A stretch of DNA of 24,210 bases from a virus: the IMG/VR virus record IMGVR_UViG_3300035698_014979, positions 1 through 24,210 of that record. The stretch is one strand, 5' to 3'. The number at the start of each line of letters is the position of its first letter. The stretch's first letter is position 1. Positions 1 through 7,967 of this stretch are shown piece by piece. Made by a program: the position numbers and the translations under genes. The notes below the pieces were generated by a model, which was not told the DNA's origin, made no database searches, and was given only the letters and a program-made list of their open reading frames with translations.

Positions 1-871
1 AATACCAAGGAGTGCTAAAGGCCCCTGAGGCTGCGGTAAAAAGGGTTTGTATCTCTACCTCTATTGAGTCTCCAACTCTTCTAAACCTACCCACGTTGGC
101 AGCATTTGTTATCGTGCCAGTAGCGGATTGAAGGGTTGGAACGTAGCTTTGCCAATCTGTAACAATCGCACCTTTAACTTTGGGAGCACTCGCCTCCGCT
201 CTTACCTTGTCAATTTTTACCCAATATTCGAGAGCTGAAACGGTGGCAATATGTCCGATAAGCCGATAGTTAACCGAGTCAGGAAAGGCCTGAAATGAAG
301 CTGTGTAACTCCCTTTGGCGTTTGCCATAAGATCACGTGCGACGAGTTCGATAAGTCTGGAATTAGTTGTGTCGAAAACATAGATACGCATATCTCCATC
401 GACGTAATTTGGAGATGTGAAATAGTCAAAAGAAATGCTAATCATTCGTGTTTGGTCATGATTATCTATCGTGAAATCCGTACTAAATCCTTCGCCTCTT
501 CGATTGTTAGCTGACTTATAAAACTGGGCATGTTTTGTGCCACTCATCGATGTATCATCTAGGATACTAAAGGTTGATGCCGGGGAGCCACCGTCCCCAT
601 CAACTGGAGCGTCACCTGCAGCATCGGCATAAGTGGACCAATACTGATCCGTGGCGGCCTCAAAGTTTGCGTTCCCTAAGACATTTCCGTTTCCGGTTTC
701 AATCAATCCACCCGTGACTGTCTTTACCGCTTGCCCATATGGTACTTCAAAATTAAAGTTCGTAAACTTTGGAGAGGTTGGAGATTTTAGAGAAGTTGGT
801 GGTAATCCAGCATCAACCCTTATGCCTGCAAGGGCAAAAAGTAGCGTAAAAAGTAAAATTATATTTGTCAT
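1..871 (-). CDS. Spike/fibre-like protein with signal peptide (3' end outside window)
   Basis: The minus strand is open without a stop from an ATG at 871 to the left edge (290 codons), so the C-terminus is missing. Residues 1-21 read as a signal peptide: a short N-terminus, a hydrophobic core (IILLFTLLFALAG), then VDAG as a possible cleavage site. After a Pro/Ser/Thr-rich linker, residues of about 55-220 are rich in aromatic residues, Asp and Gly and resemble a carbohydrate-binding jelly-roll domain. The last visible part (SYVPTLQSATGTITNAANVG then FRRVGDSIEVEIQ) resembles a beta repeat common in phage fibre-like proteins. The gene starts 2 bases after the stop of the 493-aa virion gene, so it belongs to the late operon. 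Role as receptor-binding spike, fibre or surface enzyme is inference; no catalytic motif is visible in the part present. A signal peptide on a virion protein would be unusual. Confidence 0.7.
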   Translation of the reverse strand, partial: MTNIILLFTLLFALAGIRVDAGLPPTSLKSPTSPKFTNFNFEVPYGQAVKTVTGGLIETGNGNVLGNANFEAATDQYWSTYADAAGDAPVDGDGGSPASTFSILDDTSMSGTKHAQFYKSANNRRGEGFSTDFTIDNHDQTRMISISFDYFTSPNYVDGDMRIYVFDTTNSRLIELVARDLMANAKGSYTASFQAFPDSVNYRLIGHIATVSALEYWVKIDKVRAEASAPKVKGAIVTDWQSYVPTLQSATGTITNAANVGRFRRVGDSIEVEIQTLFTAASGAFSTPWY

Positions 872-873
872 AT

Positions 874-2355
874 TTAAACCCCGAAAGTTACATTTATTTT
901 TTGGTTAGAAGCTGCCGACTCTGCAATCACCGAGACATTCCCACCCACTTGGAAATCTTCTGATCTCCCTGGTTGGAACTGCACCCCCGATGATACTGTG
1001 GCCGCTGCCCCAATTTTAACCCTGATGTTTACCGTATTGGTATCATCCGCGTAAACCTTGCACCACTTAGAATTTGCAGGGGCCGTAAAGGTTTGTGCAG
1101 AGTTAGTTAAGTTTAAAATCTCTTGAAAAGATCCTACCTGCGCGGCCTGGGCGACTGGAATAACTGTATTGTCTGAGGCAATTGTTACTCGCAGAGATCC
1201 CGTGCCAGTGGCACCATTTCCCATCAAGGGAGTGACACCGTTTATCTGAGCAGCGTTTACCGATTGGTTTGCTGCCAGTGCTCCGATGACATTGGCACCT
1301 GTAGGAATGGCAGAGGCCAGACTTACGCTTCCTGAAATTGGAAGTGCTGTGGCCCTGATTTGAGCATCTGTTAAAGCTCCTGAAATTGGTACAGGGGTTG
1401 CTCTAAGTTCAGTGTTATTTAGCCCACTTGTCGTAATACTCCCAGAGATAGGTACTGGAGTTGCTCTAAGTTGAGCATCGGTTAGTGGCCCGGATACAGG
1501 AAGTGCGGTGGCCCTAATTTGGGTATCTGTTAAACCTTGAACTAGTCCTGTGTTAACTGGAACCATTCCCCCCACAAGTGCTGGAGTTTTAGTATTGATT
1601 GCAGAAATTTGCACTAAAGAATCCGCATCATGAACCAATGCCTCAAGGCTTGAATTGATCCCAAGCTGATTAGTCCCATTTCCTATTCTTGTAATATCTG
1701 GATTTGCACCTTGATCCGATAGTTGGACGTTAATATCCCCGGCGGTAATGGTTATTACTGCACCACTGGCCCCGACTATCTCAACCGGGACGGCCACAGT
1801 CTCGGCAGCAACCGATGAGCTTTTATTAATTGGAAGCTGTACACCATCTTTGTAAATCATTAATTGCGAAGGGAGAGCGCGGTTATTTGCTGGGGTTGCC
1901 GTGCTTTCCACTACTTGTTGGGCGCTTCCGTTTAGAACATATTGAGTCGGGCCGGGCGAGAAGTTTACGTTCCCTTCTGAGTCGGTTTTATTAGTAACCC
2001 ATCTCATAATTTTCGCAGTATCCGTATTTAAAGGGATACTGTCGGCGGCGTTTATGATGGAAAAAATGTCTGCATCCACTATGTCTACTATTTCAAATTC
2101 GTACCCGACTAGCGCGCCGGAAGACATTCTAAGAACATCGCCCTTTCTGGCCAAATGCCCTGTGATCTCGATGAAAACAAAGTTATTATCTGGGGACGCT
2201 ACGGAGTTCACGATGTCCGCTGCGACGGCGTTAACTTCCGAAAGTGATTTTGAAGTTACGGAAGTTCCGTACCTATCTGACCCTAAATTGTGAATAGTTT
2301 TGTGTTGAGCGCCCCCAACTTTTTTTTGCGTGGTAAATCCTGATTCGCTGGCCAT
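874..2355 (-). CDS. Virion structural protein with RATPVPISG repeats (493 aa)
   Basis: No enzyme motif is seen. The protein is rich in Ala, Val, Thr, Ser, Asn and Gly, as beta-structured virion proteins are. Residues 274-342 hold four copies of a 15-16 residue unit of the form LTDAQ[IL]RAT[AP][LV]P[IV]SG, a repeat type seen in phage fibre and appendage proteins. The last 85 residues (NLTNSAQTFTAPANSKWCKV onward) look like a separate beta-sandwich domain. The start is well supported: AAGGAGGAGAGG lies 2 bases upstream of ATG 2355. It is downstream of the capsid gene and the 116-aa gene and upstream of the signal-peptide spike gene. A decoration, fibre or adaptor role is likely; which one cannot be told. 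Confidence 0.75.
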   Translation of the reverse strand: MASESGFTTQKKVGGAQHKTIHNLGSDRYGTSVTSKSLSEVNAVAADIVNSVASPDNNFVFIEITGHLARKGDVLRMSSGALVGYEFEIVDIVDADIFSIINAADSIPLNTDTAKIMRWVTNKTDSEGNVNFSPGPTQYVLNGSAQQVVESTATPANNRALPSQLMIYKDGVQLPINKSSSVAAETVAVPVEIVGASGAVITITAGDINVQLSDQGANPDITRIGNGTNQLGINSSLEALVHDADSLVQISAINTKTPALVGGMVPVNTGLVQGLTDTQIRATALPVSGPLTDAQLRATPVPISGSITTSGLNNTELRATPVPISGALTDAQIRATALPISGSVSLASAIPTGANVIGALAANQSVNAAQINGVTPLMGNGATGTGSLRVTIASDNTVIPVAQAAQVGSFQEILNLTNSAQTFTAPANSKWCKVYADDTNTVNIRVKIGAAATVSSGVQFQPGRSEDFQVGGNVSVIAESAASNQKINVTFGV

Positions 2356-2385
2356 AACCTCTCCTCCTTATGGGGATCTTAGGTA

Positions 2386-2410
2386 AGGGGGGACAAAGCT
2401 TCACCCCCCT
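2386..2410 (-). promoter_or_regulatory. Hairpin between the 116-aa and 493-aa genes
   Basis: AGGGGGG (2386-2392) and CCCCCCT (2404-2410) can form a perfect 7-bp GC-rich stem with an 11-nt loop in the minus-strand transcript. It begins 6 bases past the stop of the 116-aa gene. No T-run follows, so it is more likely an mRNA-stabilising or processing hairpin, or a weak terminator, than a strong one. Confidence 0.5.
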
Positions 2411-2416
2411 GTTAAT

Positions 2417-2767
2417 TTAGAAAAGTGTGTCTAATAAAGTTGAATGAACAAGTGATATGTAGAAATCAGCGTTAGCGTCCACTCCTGCAACCTGAGCTTG
2501 AACAGTTACCGAAGATTTATCAACTGCTGCCACGGATATAACCGCGTCTTCAGTAGCGGAAACGACAGAATCTACAACGATGTTTAATCTAGAAGGTTCA
2601 ATGAAATTTAACTTATAGTTACCGGCGCCCAGGTCTTCTACGCTTGAAATAAATGCTTTGTCTAATCCCGAATCGATAGGGGTTGCTGCTGTGCCTGATA
2701 TCAAATGGTAAGTTTTCACTAACCCAATTTGACGCGACTTTAGAGTTCTTTTGATTGAATTTTTCAT
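2417..2767 (-). CDS. Unknown virion-operon protein (116 aa)
   Basis: The product has a basic N-terminus (MKNSIKRTLKSRQIG), then alternating hydrophobic and Val/Ser/Ala-rich stretches that suggest beta strands, such as NIVVDSVVSATEDAVISVAA. No known domain was recognised. It is the first gene after the terminator that follows the capsid gene, so it probably has its own promoter in 2768-2890. GAGG lies 6 bases before ATG 2767. Its position between the capsid gene and the fibre-like genes suggests a head decoration, head-fibre or connector protein, by context only. Confidence 0.6.
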   Translation of the reverse strand: MKNSIKRTLKSRQIGLVKTYHLISGTAATPIDSGLDKAFISSVEDLGAGNYKLNFIEPSRLNIVVDSVVSATEDAVISVAAVDKSSVTVQAQVAGVDANADFYISLVHSTLLDTLF

Positions 2768-2783
2768 ATTTTTCCTCTTGTTA

Positions 2784-2813
2784 CCCTGTGGAGGGATCGC
2801 AAATTATTTTGCG
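2784..2813 (-). promoter_or_regulatory. Leader with two small inverted repeats before the 116-aa gene
   Basis: CGCAAA (2798-2803) and TTTGCG (2808-2813) form a perfect 6-bp inverted repeat with a 4-base centre. CCCT (2784-2787) and AGGG (2792-2795) can form a second, weaker stem. Both lie between a weak sigma70-like promoter candidate (minus strand TTGTTA, 17 bases, TATCCT, around 2820-2850) and the 116-aa start. They could be an operator or a leader structure. Confidence 0.3.
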
Positions 2814-2890
2814 TTATTAAAAGGATAATTTCAGGATGTAATAATAACAAGATAAAAACACTGGTCGATAGCTATGTGAAAACGTACATA

Positions 2891-2913
2891 AAATGAGGGG
2901 CCGAAGCCCCTCA
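2891..2913 (-). terminator. Rho-independent terminator after the major capsid gene
   Basis: On the minus strand TGAGGGGC, loop TTCG, GCCCCTCA form a perfect 8-bp stem closed by a stable UUCG tetraloop, followed by TTTTATG. It starts 9 bases past the capsid stop codon at 2923. On the plus strand the same stem is followed by ATTTTC, so it may act in both directions. It divides the late genes into an upstream (terminase to capsid) and a downstream (116-aa to spike) unit. Confidence 0.85.
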
Positions 2914-2922
2914 ATTTTCTAA

Positions 2923-4185
2923 TTACTTAGAAAGGTTATGTATTACAGTTTGGAAAGTCGGGTCGATAAGGTTTTGGTAATACCCTCCATATCGTGCCTC
3001 GTAAGTATCTTCGTCAGTCGTGCGAAGAAATACTGTACCGTCATCGTCAAACCAACCGAAGTCAGGACGGTGATGACGAACCATGTGCTCATCGTTTAAA
3101 AGAAAAATTTTGTCTTCAGGACAAAATCTATCTACAAACATACCGATAGCTCCGCGAGAAGTCATAAGCTCAACACCAGAAAAGCCCACTGAGCCTTTAA
3201 AATTCTTGTTTGGAAGATTGTAGATCTTTTGGTCTTCCAATTGAGCAAGAATTTTTCTCATTTGGTTGAAGTTCATGAGAACCATTTTAGGAGTTTCGCC
3301 AGTAGCTTTCTCTTGCTTAAGAACAGCGTCGTTAAGAGCGTCAGTTACGACACCCTGTCCAAGAGCGTCGATTTGCTGAGACTGCCATCTACGCTTAACA
3401 GGGATGTTGTAAAGTGACCCTGAAGTCGCCATTACTACGCCTGAAAGGCCATTTGGTTCAGCTAGGTAAGATCTCTGCATAACAAACCCAGCAGTTGTAG
3501 CAACAGGGTTAGCGCCCGATAGGGTGGCAAGAGCAGGAGATGTACCTACTAACTTAAGTTGTCTAGAAGCTGGAATAACTTCAGCAATCATAAGAAGGTT
3601 AGTTTCAGCATCTCCGCCTTCAGCGGTTCCGCCGAGGTTGTCCCCGGCGTTTAGGCCAGAAACATACTGAACATAATCTTGCTCCTCGAAATTTGACTCA
3701 TTCCAGTCAGAAGCTCTAAGCGTTACGATATATGGAGTAGCTACCGATCCGTTTCCAGATACGTTTGTGGCTCCCGCTCCACGTCCAAGAATCCCCGTAC
3801 CGTCGCCGAAAGACATACGGTTAGAGTTACGGATGAAAGACTCAACCGCTTTCTTTACGGGATACGCCATAAACTTATGAAATGCACCGTCGTTAGACGA
3901 GGCAGCTTTCAAAGATTCACGGTCAACTAGAACTCTTGCGTAGTTTTTAGTAGCTGTGATAACAGCTTGCTCGATGATCGAAGTGTTGGCCTTAGGAAGC
4001 AATTTAGCTCCTACACCCCCAGAAAACGACAATTGAGTTTCGATGTTTTTTTGCTTTCCTACGAAGTCGTACACTTTCTTGATACGGCCATCTAAAAGAG
4101 CTTTTGAATTGTAGTGATTTACTGAACGTGCTTGGAACTTGGTTAAAAAGTTACCAGACGTTTCTGTTAATGAAAATTGACCCAT
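2923..4185 (-). CDS. Major capsid protein (HK97-fold coat protein candidate)
   Basis: At 420 aa the product has the size of a phage coat protein. It follows the portal and scaffold genes in the canonical order and is followed at once by a strong terminator, as highly expressed capsid genes often are. Features: an early stretch with basic and aromatic residues (about 15-45), a long helix-like region around residues 75-130, the segment NRMSFGDGTGILG, and a C-terminal part rich in Asp, Tyr and Arg (RRHHRPDFGWFDDD-like region) seen in coat proteins of this type. There is no N-terminal protease-processed delta domain, which fits a separate scaffold protein. GGAGG sits 8 bases before ATG 4185, but a complementary sequence upstream could pair with it. 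The HK97 fold is inferred from context and sequence character. Confidence 0.85.
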   Translation of the reverse strand: MGQFSLTETSGNFLTKFQARSVNHYNSKALLDGRIKKVYDFVGKQKNIETQLSFSGGVGAKLLPKANTSIIEQAVITATKNYARVLVDRESLKAASSNDGAFHKFMAYPVKKAVESFIRNSNRMSFGDGTGILGRGAGATNVSGNGSVATPYIVTLRASDWNESNFEEQDYVQYVSGLNAGDNLGGTAEGGDAETNLLMIAEVIPASRQLKLVGTSPALATLSGANPVATTAGFVMQRSYLAEPNGLSGVVMATSGSLYNIPVKRRWQSQQIDALGQGVVTDALNDAVLKQEKATGETPKMVLMNFNQMRKILAQLEDQKIYNLPNKNFKGSVGFSGVELMTSRGAIGMFVDRFCPEDKIFLLNDEHMVRHHRPDFGWFDDDGTVFLRTTDEDTYEARYGGYYQNLIDPTFQTVIHNLSK

Positions 4186-4189
4186 AGTA

Positions 4190-4243
4190 ATGTCCTCCCT
4201 GGACTAATTAGTTGTTATTTAAACCGATTCGATGGGAGGACAT
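4190..4243 (-). promoter_or_regulatory. Hairpin that would sequester the capsid ribosome-binding site
   Basis: In the leader of the capsid gene the minus strand reads ATGTCCTCCC (rc of 4234-4243), 34 bases, then GGGAGGACAT (rc of 4190-4199). The two 10-base arms are perfectly complementary. The downstream arm contains the GGAGG Shine-Dalgarno sequence (4194-4198), 8 bases before the ATG. Folding would therefore hide the ribosome-binding site of the major capsid gene. Pairing is seen directly; a regulatory role is inferred. Confidence 0.7.
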
Positions 4244-4269
4244 GTTTTATGGGTTTTACGATTTAAGGT

Positions 4270-5553
4270 TTAATCCTCGTCATCAAAGTCCAAAGTTTCA
4301 AACTTAGAAGGAGTTTTAACTTCCTCTCTTAAGCTCTTTTTCTGAACTTCTTTAGTTCTTGATTGAAGATCTTTAACGTCTTCATCCATGAACTCTTTGC
4401 TTGCCCATTCTTGTAATTGTTCTTTTGTGAAATCTTTCGCTCGTATTTGACGTGCTAAGTTTCGAACAATCTCAGAATATTTGGAGTCATCGATAGAATC
4501 TTCAAAAGGCTCTAGAACATCTTGAACTGTAACGGTGTGCGGTTTTAGACTGGCATAGTCGACCACTTGTTCGTCCGTCATCTTGTTCGTGTCTGTGCCT
4601 TCGGACTCTAATTGATCCAAAGCTTGTAAGTATTGCTCTTCACTAACGCCATGAGCTTGTCGTATAGAATCTACTTTTTGGACTGCTTGGTTAAAAGCTT
4701 CTGTCTTCGTAGATTCGGCGATACGGGCCTGTTCGGACTTAGTTCGGAACTCGTCTTTTTTCTCAAGAAAATACGCTTTTCTTTCGACTTCAGACATAGA
4801 CATTAGATTTTCAACCTCGCCGAGATTGGCCTCTAACATCCTCTTATAAACACTATAATTATCTTGTCCGCTTTTTTCAACTAAAAAATACAGCGCATCA
4901 AGCGGATTGGCATCGGGGTCACTTAAATGCTTAATTACTTCGGAAGCGGTATTCTTGATAAAAACTTGTTGCCTTTCAATTTGAGCAGCTTTTTGTTCTA
5001 TCTCTTTTTTCTCGTTCCCCATCTCTGAGAACTTTTTGTCATAGGCAACCTTGCCCGAATAGTTATTAATTAGTTCTTGGAATGGAACTTCCTGGTATTC
5101 TCCTGCAATTTTTACTCTTACTTTAGAATCAGATTCTACACTATATAGCCCATCCGACATCCGAATCTTTAGTTTCTTGGCCTCGGATTTTTCTTCCTTC
5201 TCTTCCTTCGCTTCTTTCTCTTCAGCAGTTTCTTCCTTTACCTCTTCTTTTTTGTCAGCTTTTTCTTTTTTAGGAGCTTCTTTCTTTTCCTCTTCCTTCG
5301 CCTCTTTTTCGTCTAGAAGATCTAAGTCAGTACCTTTTTTTGATTCTTTCTTTTCTTCTTTCTCTTCCTTTTCATCTTCTACGTTTGACTTTGCCTTTTT
5401 CGCCTTGTCAATTCTGTCTTTGAATTTATCTTGGAAATCTTCGCCTAACTTCTTGCTGCCTTCAGATTCATAATCTAAATCATCGAAAGTTTCGTTAGGG
5501 TCAATATCTAGCGCGGCCATGTTTGTAGATCCCATTGATTCTTCTAAGTTCAT
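4270..5553 (-). CDS. Scaffolding protein
   Basis: The 427-aa product is highly charged. Residues of about 34-128 are almost pure Glu/Lys with some Asp and Ala, a likely flexible or coiled-coil segment. Residues 135-200 carry a short domain (KVRVKIAGEYQEVPFQELIN followed by a YSGKVAYDKKFSE segment) and then a helix, an arrangement common in phage scaffold proteins. The C-terminus ends in an acidic tail (ETLDFDDED); scaffold C-termini often bind coat protein, though the acidic character here is unusual for that. It lies exactly between portal and capsid genes. Its ATG shares one base with the portal stop (TAATG), so translation is probably coupled. No protease motif is visible. Function rests mainly on position and composition. 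Confidence 0.8.
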   Translation of the reverse strand: MNLEESMGSTNMAALDIDPNETFDDLDYESEGSKKLGEDFQDKFKDRIDKAKKAKSNVEDEKEEKEEKKESKKGTDLDLLDEKEAKEEEKKEAPKKEKADKKEEVKEETAEEKEAKEEKEEKSEAKKLKIRMSDGLYSVESDSKVRVKIAGEYQEVPFQELINNYSGKVAYDKKFSEMGNEKKEIEQKAAQIERQQVFIKNTASEVIKHLSDPDANPLDALYFLVEKSGQDNYSVYKRMLEANLGEVENLMSMSEVERKAYFLEKKDEFRTKSEQARIAESTKTEAFNQAVQKVDSIRQAHGVSEEQYLQALDQLESEGTDTNKMTDEQVVDYASLKPHTVTVQDVLEPFEDSIDDSKYSEIVRNLARQIRAKDFTKEQLQEWASKEFMDEDVKDLQSRTKEVQKKSLREEVKTPSKFETLDFDDED

Positions 5554-7664
5554 TATTGAGCTCCTTGTTCAGTCATTTGTTTTTCGATCTCTTGCTTTTG
5601 AAATTCCATTGCTCCGGTATCCGCTCCTCCCGAAGATTTTTGGGAAGCTTCCGGCGTAGGCGCAATCGGCATGGGCGGTTGAGGTACAGAAAAGAAAATA
5701 GGGTATTTCTCAAAAGCTAAAAGAAGTTGAGCAAACTTTGTGTTCTCGACAGACTTTTGCCACATCAACACTTCTATCCCTATAATGTAATCATCTACAG
5801 ACTGTTTTATGGCTTCATCTAGTTTTGTTTTGTAAATTAAACTCTCGATGAATCTTCCAAAAACAGAGTAGAACTCTAGTAGGCCATCTGTTTTGCTTGG
5901 AGGAGGCGCTTGCTCTCCATCCAGTAACATGTCTAGTATGGTTCTCGCGGTATCAATTGCGTACGTCGCTTCGTCTTTAAACGCATCGTTAAGTCCTAAG
6001 TCCAAAAGTTTAATGATCTCTTTAGGTTTAAATACCGGGTCGTTTTGAGTTACCGCGTTTAAATCTATAATGTCCGCTATCGCTCCTGTTTTAGAATCTC
6101 CGATAGAGGAAGTGTTCTCGTACCTGACATCTGCAATACTTCCTAAAGCTAATTTTTTAAACGATTTAATAATGAACTCATTGTTTTCACCAACTAGTCG
6201 AATGGTTCTCTCATCGGTCTCTTTGTAATATTGCGACATGAGAGAAACTTCTTGCCTTGTAATATCTAAAACTCTTCTCTTCCTTTTAGAAATACTTGGG
6301 TTAGCTCTTTGATGTTCTTGTTCATCCAAGTACCGAATGGCCGACGCGGCGGTTATGCCTTGGGGAACGATACCTCTAGAGATGTCAAAAACCCCTGAAA
6401 GTTCTCCGGCCCTAGATTGACAGTGCTTTTGAAAATCTAACTCTCCCCTATTTACGTATTGGTGTTGAAGTATTTTAGGTTCTACCGCTCCACGGTACTG
6501 AACGAAAGAGTATTCATTATTCCAAGACTTGGCATCTACACTTCCTTCGGGGGCAATTACTTTAGGAGCGTTTAATACTCCGTGATTTCTTGCCATACCG
6601 GAGATCAGAGAATTATTTACCTTGTAGAATTGCTCGATGTTGGTCACGAAAGGTCTTCCCCAAAACTCGTTTTCAACTTCAATGTCCCTTTCATCTACAA
6701 AAGGTAGTTTCCCATGGTCGTAAGGAAAATCTATCCATTCTAATATGAGATCATCGCACCATGTGATTCGGCATCCTTCAGGAAAATATTCAGAAGGCTT
6801 ATGCCAAAACACTCTAATCATTATTTCGTTATTTGGACGATCTAACCTATCGGTGGTAAAATCCCACTTCACGTATTCGGACGATTTTATTTTATCTTTT
6901 GCCTTGGGCCATTTATGCTCAACCAATTGCTTTGTCACCCACTCGTGAGTTTGAACGTAATCACACTCAAGAAGTTTCTTTTTGCACGATTCGGGAAACC
7001 ACTCGTAAGGTTGCCAAAGCTTACCCTTCGTATCTCCAATAAACACAGGCTTCTTTAAATCAAGTGGCAGTCCCGTAGCTTCATCTACTAGAGCGCCTTC
7101 TCCTTCTTTATACTTAGCTTTTGCCCGCACATAACTTGGAGCTAACCCGCCTTGATTTTTATCCCAGCATTTCTCGTAAATAGAATGTCCTAAAAGATAG
7201 GTAGTTCTATCCATTCGGATCATGTCGCCATCAAAGTCAGTCTCTTCGTATCGGGCCTTAACCAAAAGCTTCGCTGCCTTAGTAGCGTTGATGTCGTCTT
7301 GAGAATTTTGTACTCTAGGGATAAAAGTTAACGCCGTCTTTTGCTTAGAAACCTGAGCGATTCTTTGCTCTGTGAAAGCATAGATCATGTTATCTCTAAC
7401 TTTAGGCTTTCTTCTCGCGAGTCCAGTCGTACGGGAAGATGTCTTCATCATGCCGTCGCCTTCGTACTCATCGAGGTTCTTATACATGTTTAAGTATCTT
7501 CGATACATTATGTATCTTGGGTAAGCTTTCTCGTACTCATACTCAAACCAACACTTAAGCCATCTGTGAGTATCCTCCTCCCCTTTCTTTTCTCTAAATT
7601 GAAAAGGGATCTGCTCGTCGGAATATCCTGGGCTGTCTAAATTATCGAGCGTATTAGAGCTCAT
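5553..7664 (-). CDS. Portal protein
   Basis: The 703-aa product is in the size range of large portals of short-tailed phages. It forms the dodecameric ring at the DNA-entry vertex. The N-terminus holds a helix-rich part with many Tyr, Arg and Trp residues (residues 35-70). The central part has NDNM/RDNMIYAFTEQR and later the region around residues 350-450 with NSLISGMARNHG, FDISRGIVPQGITAASAIRY and a following RANPSISKRKRR helix, typical of the clip/stem regions of portals. The C-terminus is Pro/Ala/Gln-rich and may be a barrel or disordered tail. It starts behind GGAGG (7671-7675) that overlaps the stop of the 99-aa membrane protein gene, and it shares one base with the scaffold start. Large terminase lies two genes upstream, the usual order. 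Confidence 0.88.
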   Translation of the reverse strand: MSSNTLDNLDSPGYSDEQIPFQFREKKGEEDTHRWLKCWFEYEYEKAYPRYIMYRRYLNMYKNLDEYEGDGMMKTSSRTTGLARRKPKVRDNMIYAFTEQRIAQVSKQKTALTFIPRVQNSQDDINATKAAKLLVKARYEETDFDGDMIRMDRTTYLLGHSIYEKCWDKNQGGLAPSYVRAKAKYKEGEGALVDEATGLPLDLKKPVFIGDTKGKLWQPYEWFPESCKKKLLECDYVQTHEWVTKQLVEHKWPKAKDKIKSSEYVKWDFTTDRLDRPNNEIMIRVFWHKPSEYFPEGCRITWCDDLILEWIDFPYDHGKLPFVDERDIEVENEFWGRPFVTNIEQFYKVNNSLISGMARNHGVLNAPKVIAPEGSVDAKSWNNEYSFVQYRGAVEPKILQHQYVNRGELDFQKHCQSRAGELSGVFDISRGIVPQGITAASAIRYLDEQEHQRANPSISKRKRRVLDITRQEVSLMSQYYKETDERTIRLVGENNEFIIKSFKKLALGSIADVRYENTSSIGDSKTGAIADIIDLNAVTQNDPVFKPKEIIKLLDLGLNDAFKDEATYAIDTARTILDMLLDGEQAPPPSKTDGLLEFYSVFGRFIESLIYKTKLDEAIKQSVDDYIIGIEVLMWQKSVENTKFAQLLLAFEKYPIFFSVPQPPMPIAPTPEASQKSSGGADTGAMEFQKQEIEKQMTEQGAQ

Positions 7665-7667
7665 ATA

Positions 7668-7967
7668 TTACCTCCAATCATTTGATGTGACTTCTGGATC
7701 GCTGAGATCAGCAAAATCCTCGTCATCGTTTTTGTTTTTAAGTTTCTTGTTTGGGTTTTCTTCTTGCTCAAGCGGCGGGCCGTAGATAAAGGGATCATCT
7801 TCCTCTTCCTTCTCCGCTGGCGGTTCTACGTTCTTCCATAAAACTTGATGGGTAGAATTTTTCACCCCGACGATTAAGGCAAGAGCAAAAGAACCCACTA
7901 TTAGCCCCGCTCCTCCAACAATTAGCGCCACTAAGGCAATAATCATTTCAATAGAATCTTTAGTCAT
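7668..7967 (-). CDS. Small membrane protein, holin candidate (99 aa)
   Basis: Residues 8-35 form a strongly hydrophobic segment rich in Ile, Ala, Leu, Val and Gly (IIALVALIVGGAGLIVGSFA), enough for one long transmembrane helix or a tight hairpin. The rest is hydrophilic and acidic (EKEEEDDPF, NKNDDEDFADLSDPE). There is no cleavable signal-peptide pattern. The ATG overlaps the large-terminase stop by 8 bases, and the portal gene begins 3 bases after its stop. A holin or another lysis-related role is suggested because the NlpC/P60 peptidase encoded in the same operon has no export signal. A virion or assembly membrane protein is equally possible. Confidence 0.6.
   Translation of the reverse strand: MTKDSIEMIIALVALIVGGAGLIVGSFALALIVGVKNSTHQVLWKNVEPPAEKEEEDDPFIYGPPLEQEENPNKKLKNKNDDEDFADLSDPEVTSNDWR

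Noticed and set aside
217-429. 70-aa minus-strand frame
   Set aside because: It lies in another frame inside the open spike-like gene that runs from 871 to the left edge, which has a signal peptide and coherent domains.
5177-5473. 98-aa plus-strand frame rich in Ser and Phe
   Set aside because: It is the antisense reading of the Glu/Lys-rich tract of the scaffold gene, which lacks stops on the other strand because of its composition. The same applies to 17403-17606 opposite the 146-aa protein.
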